Source: an uncultured Ruminococcus sp. (GTDB lineage: Bacteria; Bacillota; Clostridia; Oscillospirales; Acutalibacteraceae). Taken from it: a stretch of DNA of 64,000 nt. Position 1 is the stretch's first letter; every line of letters starts with the position of its first letter. Positions 17,303-26,992 of this stretch are shown here, in pieces. The translations under genes were made by a program, and so were the position numbers. The stretch is taken from NCBI GenBank assembly GCA_910585865.1, contig CAJUGO010000005.1:45852-109851 (forward strand). The letters are read 5' to 3'. A model generated the notes under the pieces. It did no database searches and had not been told where the DNA came from. It was given only the letters and a program-made list of their open reading frames with translations.

Positions 17303-17608
17303 TTATTGGATTTTGATTATCTGACCGGGATAAATAACATTTGGATTTGTAAGTCCGTTAAGCTGAGCAATATTATCAACTGTTGTGTTGTTTCTCTGGG
17401 CAATTATCCAAAGAGTATCACCCGGACGGGCAACATAATACTGATTGGCAGCAGAACCTGCCGGTACAGTTAATATTTGACCTACAGAAATACTGTTAGG
17501 GTCTTGAAGATTGTTATATCTTAAAATATCGTTAATCGTAGTCTGAAAAAACTGTGCTATTGCAAACAATGTATTTCCCGGTCTTACGGTATATTGTATA
17601 AGTTCCAT
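17303..17608 (-). CDS. LysM-domain protein without signal peptide
   Basis: A 101-residue protein made almost entirely of two LysM repeats: one from about residue 4 to 48 (QYTVRPGNTLFAIAQ ... GQILTVP) and one from about 56 to 100 (YVARPGDTLWIIAQ ... GQIIKIQ). LysM binds N-acetylglucosamine polymers such as peptidoglycan. No signal peptide or anchor is present. The start at 17608 is set by a strong AGGAGG six bases upstream; the longer frame to 17665 has none. In spore-formers, signal-less LysM proteins can act in the mother cell on the spore coat or cortex; that role is inference here. Confidence 0.88.
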   Translation of the reverse strand: MELIQYTVRPGNTLFAIAQFFQTTINDILRYNNLQDPNSISVGQILTVPAGSAANQYYVARPGDTLWIIAQRNNTTVDNIAQLNGLTNPNVIYPGQIIKIQ

Positions 17609-17736
17609 ATTTGTCCTCCTATAAGTCTTTATTAATAATATATGTTGTTTTAAATTTATTGACACAGATTGAATAAATTTAATTGAAAAAGCAACAATAA
17701 ATTAGGAGACAAAAATGTAAATATTTTCACTCCGTA

Positions 17737-17752
17737 TTTGTACAAGTACAAA
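17737..17752. promoter_or_regulatory. operator-like dyad upstream of eno
   Basis: A perfect 7-bp inverted repeat, TTTGTAC-AA-GTACAAA, about 95 bases before eno. It could be a repressor site, but no promoter is clearly attached. Low confidence. Confidence 0.3.
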
Positions 17753-17847
17753 ATTTTAAGCAAACTGAATTATTTACTCCTTATCAGCCCGCGGTAAGGC
17801 TGTAAAAGACTATTTCAATTTGTGGGCGGAAAGGCTATGAATATTAC

Positions 17848-19104
17848 ATGAACGTGACAATAGACAAGATATTTGGCAGGGAGATAATTGATTCAAGAGG
17901 CAATCCTACAGTTGAAGCGGAAGTGGGGTTGTCTGACGGTACATTTTCCAAAGCGTCAGTGCCATCGGGAGCATCAACAGGCGTTTTTGAGGCAGTAGAG
18001 CTTAGAGACAATGATGACAGATATATGGGCAAGGGCGTCAGCAAGGCAGTTGAAAATATCAATAAAATTATTGCACCAGCTTTGTGCGGTGATTCTCCGT
18101 TTGATCAGTGTGCAATTGATTATAAAATGATTGAACTTGACGGTACTCCAAACAAGGAAAAACTGGGAGCAAATGCAATTCTTGCGGTATCACTTGCCTG
18201 TGCAAAGGCTGCTGCAGGGCATTTTAAATTGCCGTTGTTCCGTTATATTGGAGGAACTTTTTCTTTAAAAATGCCTGTTCCTATGATGAATATTTTAAAT
18301 GGCGGAGCACACGCAGCAAACAACATCGATATTCAGGAGTTCATGATAATGCCTGTTAATGCTCATTGTTTTTCTGAAGGTCTCAGGCAGTGCTGTGAAA
18401 TTTATCATACCCTGGGAAAAATTCTTAAACAAAATAACATGTCAACATCAGTTGGTGATGAAGGCGGATATGCGCCAAACCTTGATTCTGATGAAGAGGC
18501 TATTGAGCTTATTATTAAAGCTATTAATGCGGCAGGTTACAGTACCGAAAATATTAAAATCGCACTTGACGCCGCTGCTTCGGAATGGTACAGGGAAGGT
18601 TTGTATAAACTCCCAAAAAGAGGAGTGGAAATTACAAGTGAAAACCTGATTGAATATTTTGAAAAATTGTCATCCAAATACCCGATTATATCAATTGAGG
18701 ATCCGTTGTCTGAACATGATTGGGAGGGTTGGAAGAAAATAACTTCAAAAATCGGAAATAATGTGCAGCTTGTCGGTGATGATTTATTTGTGACAAACAC
18801 AAAACGATTAAAGCAAGGTATAGAAATGTCAGCGGCAAATGCAATATTAATAAAAATTAATCAGATTGGTACGCTGACAGAAACGCTTGACGCAATAGAT
18901 ATGGCGCATAAGGCAGGTTATCATGCAATTATATCACACCGCAGCGGAGAAACTGAGGACACGACAATTGCGGATATTGCAGTTGCGGTAAATTCAGGCC
19001 AGATAAAGACCGGAGCTCCATGTCGTACGGACAGAGTTGCAAAATATAACAGATTACTTCGTATAGAAAGTAGTATAATTAATACCTCAAGATACGGTAT
19101 GTAA
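17848..19104 (+). CDS. eno: enolase
   Basis: Converts 2-phosphoglycerate to phosphoenolpyruvate in glycolysis. The 418 residues include the family signature and active-site elements: DSRGNPTVEAEV and VPSGASTG near the N-terminus, GDEGGYAPN, metal ligands in IALDAAASEW, SIEDPLSEHDWEGW and LVGDDLFVTN, the catalytic Lys in LIKINQIGT, and SHRSGETEDTTIAD. Slightly shorter than the common 425-435 residues because the C-terminus is trimmed. The ribosome binding site is weak (GGCGGAAAGG about 14 bases before the ATG). It stands alone rather than in a glycolytic operon and has its own terminator. Confidence 0.98.
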   Translation: MNVTIDKIFGREIIDSRGNPTVEAEVGLSDGTFSKASVPSGASTGVFEAVELRDNDDRYMGKGVSKAVENINKIIAPALCGDSPFDQCAIDYKMIELDGTPNKEKLGANAILAVSLACAKAAAGHFKLPLFRYIGGTFSLKMPVPMMNILNGGAHAANNIDIQEFMIMPVNAHCFSEGLRQCCEIYHTLGKILKQNNMSTSVGDEGGYAPNLDSDEEAIELIIKAINAAGYSTENIKIALDAAASEWYREGLYKLPKRGVEITSENLIEYFEKLSSKYPIISIEDPLSEHDWEGWKKITSKIGNNVQLVGDDLFVTNTKRLKQGIEMSAANAILIKINQIGTLTETLDAIDMAHKAGYHAIISHRSGETEDTTIADIAVAVNSGQIKTGAPCRTDRVAKYNRLLRIESSIINTSRYGM

Positions 19105-19118
19105 ATTTAATTTTCTTT

Positions 19119-19183
19119 AAAACAGGCAGATTGAGATATACTGCCGGTAAGGCTTTTATGCCTGCATGATCTGCCTGTTTTTT
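19119..19183 (+). terminator. eno terminator
   Basis: A 13-bp perfect outer stem (19119-19131 with 19169-19181) enclosing a smaller hairpin, followed by T residues. Confidence 0.82.
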
Positions 19184-19448
19184 AGAATGTGTAAAATGAC
19201 AAAATATTCAACTGACAGTGTAGTTATTAATACCCCGTTATTTTTCTGCTGTGCGTTATTTAAAAAATTTTTGCCTGACAAAAAATTCTCGTATTTTGTA
19301 CATTTATTATTTATTTAACCGCCTATGATTAGTAGAGAAATTAGAGTAAATCGATATGTAATATAGTATAGTCTTTTCTAAACACATATTCGGCAAAATG
19401 CACATAAATTGCTTTGGAAATTCTACAGCATTAAGATGTCCTTTGATT

Positions 19449-19464
19449 TGATAATTCATTATCA
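19449..19464. promoter_or_regulatory. palindrome upstream of the first pullulanase
   Basis: A perfect inverted repeat TGATAAT-TC-ATTATCA within the 350-base spacer between the eno terminator and the first pullulanase. It overlaps a TTGATA (19448-19453) that could act as a -35, though the matching -10 is poor. A candidate operator; no regulator is identified. I saw nothing else in this spacer. Confidence 0.35.
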
Positions 19465-19533
19465 GAATTAAAATATATGCAAATATGTGATAGAATTAAT
19501 TAATAAAATGCTAATAGTCAGGAGGCATTTTTA

Positions 19534-22392
19534 TTGCTTTTAAAAAGATTTGTTACAGGAGTAGTGGCAGCAATGATGGTTACGGCAATGTGTTTTTCAA
19601 ATGCTTCGGCAGCGACAGCAAATAAGAAAACTGATTATCAGGCATACGCAGCCAATCTTGACAAAACTACATATTCAGGTAATGACCTTGGTGCGGTCTA
19701 CACTAAAAAATCGACTGTATTTAAAGTTTGGTCTCCAAATGCATCCAGTGTTAAAGTTAATATTTTTGAGCATGGAAGCGACGAAGAGGGAGATCCCGGT
19801 TCTATTGAATCAAAGGCACTTGTTCTGGATAAAAAGACAGGTGTATGGTCAGCCACAATTAACGGCGATTTAGCTAACAGATATTACACATATACAATAA
19901 AACACGGAAAATCGGTTAAGGAAACCGCAGATGTTTATGCAAAGGCATGCGGAGTAAACGGAAAGCGCAGCATGGTTGTTGATTTGAATTCTACAAATCC
20001 CGAAGGTTGGGATCAGGACAGGCATATTCTTGTTTCAAATCCTACGCAGGCTTCCGTGTGGGAGGTTTCAGTCGCAGACTTTTCTTCTTCAGAATCAAGC
20101 GGCGTTTCTGAAAAGCACAGAGGAAAATTTATGGCTTTTACCGAGCGCGACACTACGGTAAACGGGGTACAGGGGGCTAGTTCCACTTGTGTTGATTACC
20201 TTAAAAAACTTGGTGTAAAATATGTTCAGATAATGCCTTTCTATGATTTTGGTTCAGTGGATGAAAGCAAGGATATCATGAAGCAGTATAACTGGGGATA
20301 TGATCCTGTTAATTATAATTGTCCCGAAGGTTCATATTCTACCGACCCTTACAAGGGAGAAGTCAGAATTAAGGAATGCAAGCAAATGATTCAGGCTTTG
20401 CATGATGCAGGCATAGGTGTTATTATGGATGTTGTCTACAATCACACTTATTCTGTAGATTCGGCTTTTCAAAATACTGTTCCAAATTATTATTACAGAA
20501 TGAATGAAGACGGAACTTTCTCAAATGGTTCCGGTTGCAGCAATGATACAGCATCTGAACACGCAATGTTCCGAAAGTATATGATAGATTCCGTCACCTA
20601 TTGGGCAAAGGAATATCATATCGATGGTTTTCGTTTTGATTTAATGGGACTTCATGATGTTACAACCATGAATAAAATAAGAGAAGCACTTGATAATCTC
20701 TATGAAGACGGCAGCGGCAAAAAGATTATTATGTATGGTGAGGCATGGAATATGCCGACAAAGTGTGATGACGGCACAGTTATGGCTAACCAAAATAATA
20801 TAAAGAAAATGAATGACCGTATAGGAGCTTTTGACGATACTGTTCGTGACGCCATAAAGGGAAGTACTTCCGGTGTGGATAAAGGATTTGTTCAGGAAGG
20901 TTCAAAAAGAGCTTCTCTAAAAACCGGCATAGCCGGTCAGTCTGATACAAGTTCCGGCTGGGCTAATGTTCCGTCACAATGTGTAACTTATGCATCATGT
21001 CACGATAATCTTTGTCTATATGACAAACTTGTTGATTCTGTTTACGGCAAGGATAGTAAGTATCGTAAGAGGTATGAGGATCTTGTAAGTATGAATAAGC
21101 TTGCCGGTGCAATTGTTATGACTTCTCAGGGTATTCCCTTTATGCTTGCCGGAGAGGAATTTGCACGCAGTAAGGACGGCGATGAGAATTCTTATGCTTC
21201 AAGCCGGGAAGAGAATATGATTGACTGGGAAAATATAGACGAATATTCAGATGTTATTGAGTACTACAGAGGTTTATATAAAATCAGGAATGCATTTGCC
21301 GCATTGTCTGATTGTACTGCAATGACTGCAAACAGTTTAACTTATATTCAGAATCCGCCAAAGGGTGTTACGGGTTATATTGTCAACAATACAGAAAGCG
21401 GAAAATGGAATAAGCTTTGTGTAATTTTTAACGGCGGTGAAGAGGCTCAGAATGTCAGTGTTAAGGGCAGCTGGGTTATACTTGCAGATAATCAAACTGC
21501 AGGATTAAGAAATATCAGAAATATAACAGACAGCGTTAGAGTTGAAGCTCATTCAGCTGTAATTATGACTGATACAAAAAGCTATGATACTGCAGGCATT
21601 ACTGATTCAGAAGGCGCAGTTATAATTAATTATTATAACAACAAAACAAATGAACTTATTAAAAAGCAGACTCTTACCGGAGACATAGGTTCTGGCTATG
21701 ATATTTCCCAGCTTGCATCAACGGTAAAGTACGATGTAAAAAAGACACAGGGCGATGCAAAAGGGGTGTTTACTGATCAGATATTATCAGCTGATGTTTA
21801 TGTTGAGGAATATGATGGAGATATGTCGACCGTCACTTTCAAGTTTGTAGACGATATTAACGGAACAGAGCTTGAAGATGCTTTTATGGTCAGAAACAGA
21901 AAAGGACAACAATATTTTACACCCGCGCTTCCTTCAATTGAACACTATAAGCTTGTTCTTGATAAGCTTCCTGATAATGGTGCAGGCAAACTTCAGTCAA
22001 AAGATATGGTTGTTACGTATAAGTACACCAGGGTAACTGATGATGCCGATAAGGATATCTGTACTGTAAACGCTGTATATATGGATGATACAGGCAAGAT
22101 AATAGAAACAAAAACCATAACAGGTAAATTGGGAGAAGAATATTCGCTTCCTGAGAATGAATATGAGGAAATGCATTTGGTCAGAGTTCCCGAAAATGCT
22201 CGCGGAGCATTTGTTAAGGGAGAGATAAATGTTGTTTTCAATTATTCAACGATGCCCGATCCGTTTAAGGATATGATGGTGTATGTATTCATCGGTACAG
22301 GAATAATTTTGGCTATGTGCGGAGTTTCTGTGATTTATTCAAGGATAAGAAGTAAACGCAGATTTTGTGCTGACATGGACATTGATGAGTAA
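19534..22392 (+). CDS. membrane-anchored type I pullulanase (GH13) with MucBP-like repeats
   Basis: Debranching enzyme that would hydrolyse alpha-1,6 links of starch or pullulan at the cell surface. Layout of 952 residues: signal peptide (1-27, ASA cleavage site), a CBM48-like domain (about 48-125), the GH13 catalytic barrel with the type I pullulanase signature YNWGYDP (about 252-258), nucleophile Asp369 (FRFDLMG), acid/base Glu403 (YGEAW) and stabiliser Asp491 (SCHDN), three MucBP-like repeats (about 695-910), and a C-terminal membrane helix (about 914-934) with a basic tail. The start is TTG with CAGGAGG upstream; no ATG is available. A close paralogue with a dockerin follows 65 bases later. 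Confidence 0.93.
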   Translation: MLLKRFVTGVVAAMMVTAMCFSNASAATANKKTDYQAYAANLDKTTYSGNDLGAVYTKKSTVFKVWSPNASSVKVNIFEHGSDEEGDPGSIESKALVLDKKTGVWSATINGDLANRYYTYTIKHGKSVKETADVYAKACGVNGKRSMVVDLNSTNPEGWDQDRHILVSNPTQASVWEVSVADFSSSESSGVSEKHRGKFMAFTERDTTVNGVQGASSTCVDYLKKLGVKYVQIMPFYDFGSVDESKDIMKQYNWGYDPVNYNCPEGSYSTDPYKGEVRIKECKQMIQALHDAGIGVIMDVVYNHTYSVDSAFQNTVPNYYYRMNEDGTFSNGSGCSNDTASEHAMFRKYMIDSVTYWAKEYHIDGFRFDLMGLHDVTTMNKIREALDNLYEDGSGKKIIMYGEAWNMPTKCDDGTVMANQNNIKKMNDRIGAFDDTVRDAIKGSTSGVDKGFVQEGSKRASLKTGIAGQSDTSSGWANVPSQCVTYASCHDNLCLYDKLVDSVYGKDSKYRKRYEDLVSMNKLAGAIVMTSQGIPFMLAGEEFARSKDGDENSYASSREENMIDWENIDEYSDVIEYYRGLYKIRNAFAALSDCTAMTANSLTYIQNPPKGVTGYIVNNTESGKWNKLCVIFNGGEEAQNVSVKGSWVILADNQTAGLRNIRNITDSVRVEAHSAVIMTDTKSYDTAGITDSEGAVIINYYNNKTNELIKKQTLTGDIGSGYDISQLASTVKYDVKKTQGDAKGVFTDQILSADVYVEEYDGDMSTVTFKFVDDINGTELEDAFMVRNRKGQQYFTPALPSIEHYKLVLDKLPDNGAGKLQSKDMVVTYKYTRVTDDADKDICTVNAVYMDDTGKIIETKTITGKLGEEYSLPENEYEEMHLVRVPENARGAFVKGEINVVFNYSTMPDPFKDMMVYVFIGTGIILAMCGVSVIYSRIRSKRRFCADMDIDE

Positions 22393-22457
22393 TTATAGGT
22401 AGTTGTTTCCGCTTTGTGCGGAATAGATTATATAAATTATTAAGGAGGAATATATCT

Positions 22458-25400
22458 ATGAGAACTACAAAGAAATTAGTTTCTGCTGTTCTCGCTGTTT
22501 GTATGCTTGCATCTACAAGCGTATTGACAAGTTTTGCTGCAAAAGCAGACGATAATTCGACTGTTGGTGCGAATACACCTTATTCTAATGCATGTGAAGC
22601 TATCGACAGCGAATTTGCGTACAACGGAAATGACCTTGGTGCAACATATGCACCTGATAAGACTACCTTTAAGGTATGGTCGCCGACTGCAACGGCTGTT
22701 AAACTCAACCTGTACGCTACGGGTTCCGACAGCGAGGAAGGTGCCGCTGATATAGGTAACTACGATTTAGAGCAGGTTATGGACGGTGACAGATTCACAG
22801 GTGTTTGGGCTGTAACAGTAGATGGTGATTTAAAGAATGTATACTATACTTACACAGTCACTGCTGTTCCTACAACAGGCGGCGCTGCTATAACTAAAGA
22901 AACACAGGATATCAATTCAGTTGCTACCGGTGTTAACGGCAACCGTTCAATGGTATGTGACCTTGATTCAACTGACCCTGAGGGTTGGGAGAATGATAAG
23001 CACATTCTTCTTGATGATGTAACTGATTCATCAGTATGGGAATTACATATAAAAGACTTTTCATATGACCCTGCATCCGGTGTATCAGAAGCTAACAGAG
23101 GAAAGTATCTGGCTTTCACAGAAACAGGTACTACTCTTAACGGAGAAGGCAACATTTCAACATGTATTGACTATCTGAAGGAACTTGGGGTAACAACAGT
23201 TCAGCTCAATCCTTTCTATGATTTCCAGTCAATAAATGAAGCCGGCAATAATTCACAGTTTAACTGGGGTTATGATCCCCAGAACTATAATGTTCCTGAG
23301 GGTTCTTATTCTTCAAATCCTTATGACGGTAATGTAAGAATAAAAGAATGTAAACAAATGATTCAGGCGCTTCATAATGCCGGAATATCTGTAGTAATGG
23401 ACGTAGTTTACAACCATACATATTCAACTGTTTCAAGTTTCCAGAAAACAGTTCCAAACTACTACTACAGAATGACAAAAACTGGCGCATTCTCAAACGG
23501 CTCAGGCTGCGGCAACGAATGTGCAACTGAACGTGCAATGTTCAGACAGTTCCTTATCAATTCATGCCGTTACTGGGTTGATGAGTACCACGTAGACGGT
23601 TTCCGTTTTGACCTTATGGGACTTATGGATGTAGAGGCAATGAACGCCATCAGAGAGAACCTTGATGAAGTAAGCGAAAACATTTCAATGTGGGGTGAAG
23701 GCTGGACAGGCGGTACTTCTACATATCCGACAAATACATGCACCGGAGAAAAATTCTATCAGGCTACACAGTCAAATTCATCCCGACTCAGCCCAAGAAT
23801 AGCTTATTTTAATGACGCTATCCGTGATACAATCAAGGGAAGTGTTTTTGATATTAACAGCCAGGGCTTTATCCAGGGAGCAAAAAGTGCTGATATAACA
23901 AACGGAATTTACTACGGTATCCGTGCAAACACAATAAAAAACAAGTGGAAGGCAGTAGCTCCTTCTCAGTGCGTAACTTATGCATCATGCCATGATAACG
24001 CAACACTTTATGATCAGATTATTGCATCAACCGGTCTTGCAAGCTATGGTGAGAGAAATACTGACGCTGTTAAGATGAACAAACTTGCAAGTGCAATTAT
24101 GTATACATCACAGGGTGTAACATTCTCACAGGCAGGTGAAGAGATGTGCCGTACAAAAGACGGTGATACAAACAGCTACAAATCACCTGCTACACTTAAT
24201 ATGATTAAGTGGCAGAATGTTGTTGATTATGCTGATGTTATCTCTTATTACAAGGGTATGGGACAGATTAAAGCACATTTTTCACCTCTTACTTGTGATG
24301 ATTCAAAGTACTCAAATGATGACTATTATACAATAAATAATGCGCCAAAGGTTCTTACTGATACATTTGCATTTACTGTTGCAAATGATACTCCCGGCGA
24401 GTGGAGCAAAATTGCAGTTATTTACAATGGCTCAAACAAAGAAACAGAAGTAACTCTTAAGGATACTTCTGTAACAGACTGGGTTATTATTGCAAACAAT
24501 GAAGCAGCAGGACTTGATAACCTTGGTGAAGTTACGGGTTCAACATTTACAGTTGCAGGAAGTTCTGCAATTGTTGCAGTTGAAAAGTCCAGCTTCGAGT
24601 CTGTTGACGCTAAGTCGAATATGGGTAAAGTTAAAGTAAACTATGTATATGAGCCATCAGGTGAAAAGCTTGACGATTCTGTAGTATTACAGGGATCAGT
24701 AGGTACAGGTTATCAGACAACAGCAAGCGCAGGCGTGCCTGATACATATGTAGTAAGTTCAATTGAAGGTCCGTCAAACGGCAAATTTGCTGATGGCACA
24801 ACAGAGGTTACTTATTATTATGAAGATTATGTTCCGGAGTCAATTTTAGCTGCTGACTTTAACGGAGACGGCCGTATTAACGTTCTTGACGTTACAGAAA
24901 TGCAGAAGTACTTTGTTGACAAAGCAGAACTTTCTGATGATCTTGTAGAAAAGCTTGACCTTAACTATGACGGTTCAAAGAATATTATGGACTGTACAAT
25001 GCTTCTTAAGTATCTTGTTGAAATGCCTGTTTCAAGCGGAAGTGTAACGGCTAATTACTATTATACTGATGCAGAAGGTAATACTCAGAAACTTACAAAT
25101 TCAATTACAATAACAGGAAGAGCCGGTTCTGAATATAAAACAGACGAATTCAAAGTTGTAGGATATGGTGTTGATACAACAAAATATCCTGAGAAACCAT
25201 CCGGAAAGATTCCTTACGGCGAATTAAATGTTGATTACTATTATGTAGCATCAAGCCTTGATATTAATCTCCATTTTAAACATAACGGTTCTCTTACATG
25301 GGCTCCGACTCTTTGGATTTGGGGTTCAGATCTAAAGGGTGTTGACAAGGGCAACTACACTCCTGACGATTCTGCTGTATGGCCGGGCATTAAAGCTGAG

Positions 25401-25646
25401 GATGCTGACGGTGATGGTTGGTTTGACTATGGCTTCACATATAGAGGAGCAGGAACATACAATGTTATTGTTTCAAACGCCGGAGCAACTCAAACAGTTG
25501 ACTATAAAGGATTCGTTGATAATGAGATGTGGGTTGTAATTAACGATTCAGCAGTTTCGGGCGGCACATATCTTACATTCTATACAGATAATCCAGATAC
25601 TAATCCTAATGCTCCGATAGCTGAACAGATTACACTTGGCAAATAA
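22458..25646 (+). CDS. secreted type I pullulanase (GH13) with dockerin and CBM26-like module
   Basis: Starch-debranching enzyme built for a cohesin-dockerin complex. Layout of 1062 residues: signal peptide (1-31), CBM48-like domain (about 53-133), GH13 barrel with FNWGYDP, nucleophile Asp385, acid/base Glu414 and stabiliser Asp513; a MucBP-like repeat; a dockerin (about 799-855) with two intact calcium loops (DFNGDGRINVLD and DLNYDGSKNIMD); a second MucBP-like repeat; and a C-terminal CBM26-like starch-binding module (about 933-1050, with conserved aromatics in TLWIW and the AVWPG turn). ATG 22458 has AAGGAGG eight bases upstream, so the longer frame from 22416 is rejected. Domain order closely resembles amylosome enzymes of Ruminococcus bromii. 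No scaffoldin lies in the window. Confidence 0.94.
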   Translation: MRTTKKLVSAVLAVCMLASTSVLTSFAAKADDNSTVGANTPYSNACEAIDSEFAYNGNDLGATYAPDKTTFKVWSPTATAVKLNLYATGSDSEEGAADIGNYDLEQVMDGDRFTGVWAVTVDGDLKNVYYTYTVTAVPTTGGAAITKETQDINSVATGVNGNRSMVCDLDSTDPEGWENDKHILLDDVTDSSVWELHIKDFSYDPASGVSEANRGKYLAFTETGTTLNGEGNISTCIDYLKELGVTTVQLNPFYDFQSINEAGNNSQFNWGYDPQNYNVPEGSYSSNPYDGNVRIKECKQMIQALHNAGISVVMDVVYNHTYSTVSSFQKTVPNYYYRMTKTGAFSNGSGCGNECATERAMFRQFLINSCRYWVDEYHVDGFRFDLMGLMDVEAMNAIRENLDEVSENISMWGEGWTGGTSTYPTNTCTGEKFYQATQSNSSRLSPRIAYFNDAIRDTIKGSVFDINSQGFIQGAKSADITNGIYYGIRANTIKNKWKAVAPSQCVTYASCHDNATLYDQIIASTGLASYGERNTDAVKMNKLASAIMYTSQGVTFSQAGEEMCRTKDGDTNSYKSPATLNMIKWQNVVDYADVISYYKGMGQIKAHFSPLTCDDSKYSNDDYYTINNAPKVLTDTFAFTVANDTPGEWSKIAVIYNGSNKETEVTLKDTSVTDWVIIANNEAAGLDNLGEVTGSTFTVAGSSAIVAVEKSSFESVDAKSNMGKVKVNYVYEPSGEKLDDSVVLQGSVGTGYQTTASAGVPDTYVVSSIEGPSNGKFADGTTEVTYYYEDYVPESILAADFNGDGRINVLDVTEMQKYFVDKAELSDDLVEKLDLNYDGSKNIMDCTMLLKYLVEMPVSSGSVTANYYYTDAEGNTQKLTNSITITGRAGSEYKTDEFKVVGYGVDTTKYPEKPSGKIPYGELNVDYYYVASSLDINLHFKHNGSLTWAPTLWIWGSDLKGVDKGNYTPDDSAVWPGIKAEDADGDGWFDYGFTYRGAGTYNVIVSNAGATQTVDYKGFVDNEMWVVINDSAVSGGTYLTFYTDNPDTNPNAPIAEQITLGK

Positions 25647-25661
25647 CTCCGAATAATTTTT

Positions 25662-25691
25662 ATTAAGGCTGACCATTAGGTCAGCCTTAAT
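25662..25691 (+). terminator. terminator after the pullulanase pair
   Basis: A 13-bp perfect stem (25662-25674 with 25679-25691) with a four-base loop; the T tract is short and mixed. Confidence 0.7.
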
Positions 25692-25773
25692 TATTGTGAC
25701 GAATTAATTTAATAAAAGGATTAATTAAAAGTATTTGTTATGTACTCAATTTTTTGTCTGTAGAATGAAATTA

Positions 25774-25802
25774 TTGATTTATTTTGAAGAATATTGTATA
25801 AT
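25774..25802 (+). promoter_or_regulatory. promoter of the flavoprotein gene
   Basis: TTGATT (25774-25779), 17-base spacer, TATAAT (25797-25802), 30 bases before the start codon. Confidence 0.78.
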
Positions 25803-25831
25803 ATTTGAAAAACAGATAAAGGAGAAATATT

Positions 25832-26992
25832 ATGAAAGTGACTATTTCCGATTCAATTAAATACATAGGAGTAGATGACAAGACAATTGATTTATTTGAG
25901 AGTCAGTATATTGTTCCAAACGGAGTATCATACAATTCATACATTATTCTTGATGAGAAAATTGCTGTAATGGATACTGTCGACAGAAGAAAAACTGACG
26001 AGTGGATTGATAACCTTGAACAAGCGCTTGACGGAAGAACACCTGATTATCTTATCATAAGCCATCTTGAACCTGATCACTCATCAAACATAAAACTTAT
26101 TTATGAGAAATATCCTGATATCAAGCTGGTGGGAAATGCTAAAACATTTAATATGCTGCCGCAGTTTTTTAATATTGACCTTGCTAATAGAACCATTACA
26201 GTAAAAGAGGGAGATATACTGGATCTTGGTATTCATAAACTTACTTTTGCTATGGCGCCAATGGTTCATTGGCCTGAGGTTATGGTTGAATACGAAAGCA
26301 CGGAGAAGGTACTCTTTTCAGCCGATGGATTTGGAAAATTTGGTGCACTGGACACTGATGAAGATTGGGCTTGTGAAGCAAGAAGATATTATTTTAATAT
26401 ATGCGGTAAGTATGGGGCACAGGTTCAGGCACTTTTAAAGAAAGCCGCTTCACTTGACATTAAAACAATTTGTCCTCTTCATGGCCCTGTACTAACAGAG
26501 AATCTTTCTTACTATATAAATCTTTACGACACATGGAGTAAATATGAACCTGAAACAGACGGTATATTTATCGCTTATGCATCAATCCATGGTAATACTG
26601 AAAAAGCGGCGTTAAAGTTATATGATATTCTTAAGGAGAAAACAGACAAAAAGATTTCAATAGCTGATTTATCAAGAACAGATCTTGCTGAAGATATAGA
26701 AGATGCTTTTCGATACAGTAAAATGGTGCTTGCAGCTCCTACATATGACGGCGGCATTTTTCCAATAATGAATGATTTTTTACATCACTTAAAAATTAAA
26801 GGTTATAAGAACAGAAAGGTTGCAATCATTGAAAATGGGTCATGGGGACCTATGGCAGGTAAAATTATGAGGGAATATATGGAAGATATGAAAAATATTG
26901 AAATTTGCCCTTCATCTGTGACTATTCGTTCTGCTATGAAAGAAGAGAATATCGAACAGCTTTCAGTACTTGCTGAGCAAATATTGGCTTAA
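25832..26992 (+). CDS. A-type flavoprotein, diiron oxygen/NO reductase (FprA-like)
   Basis: In anaerobes these cytosolic enzymes reduce O2 to water or NO to N2O, giving protection. The 386 residues comprise a metallo-beta-lactamase-fold diiron domain (about 1-245), with iron ligands in HLEPDH (78-83), MVHWPE, FSADGFG and CPLHGP, and a flavodoxin domain (about 249-386) that binds FMN, with the IAYASIHGNTEKAA phosphate-binding loop. Both halves are complete. It is monocistronic with its own promoter. The rubredoxin or NADH-dependent electron donor is not encoded nearby. Sequence alone does not separate O2 from NO as the main substrate. Confidence 0.93.
   Translation: MKVTISDSIKYIGVDDKTIDLFESQYIVPNGVSYNSYIILDEKIAVMDTVDRRKTDEWIDNLEQALDGRTPDYLIISHLEPDHSSNIKLIYEKYPDIKLVGNAKTFNMLPQFFNIDLANRTITVKEGDILDLGIHKLTFAMAPMVHWPEVMVEYESTEKVLFSADGFGKFGALDTDEDWACEARRYYFNICGKYGAQVQALLKKAASLDIKTICPLHGPVLTENLSYYINLYDTWSKYEPETDGIFIAYASIHGNTEKAALKLYDILKEKTDKKISIADLSRTDLAEDIEDAFRYSKMVLAAPTYDGGIFPIMNDFLHHLKIKGYKNRKVAIIENGSWGPMAGKIMREYMEDMKNIEICPSSVTIRSAMKEENIEQLSVLAEQILA

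Noticed and set aside
17703..17720. AGGAG followed by ATG-TAA upstream of eno
   Set aside because: Start-stop pairs can act as regulatory mini-ORFs, but one instance in A+T-rich DNA is not evidence.
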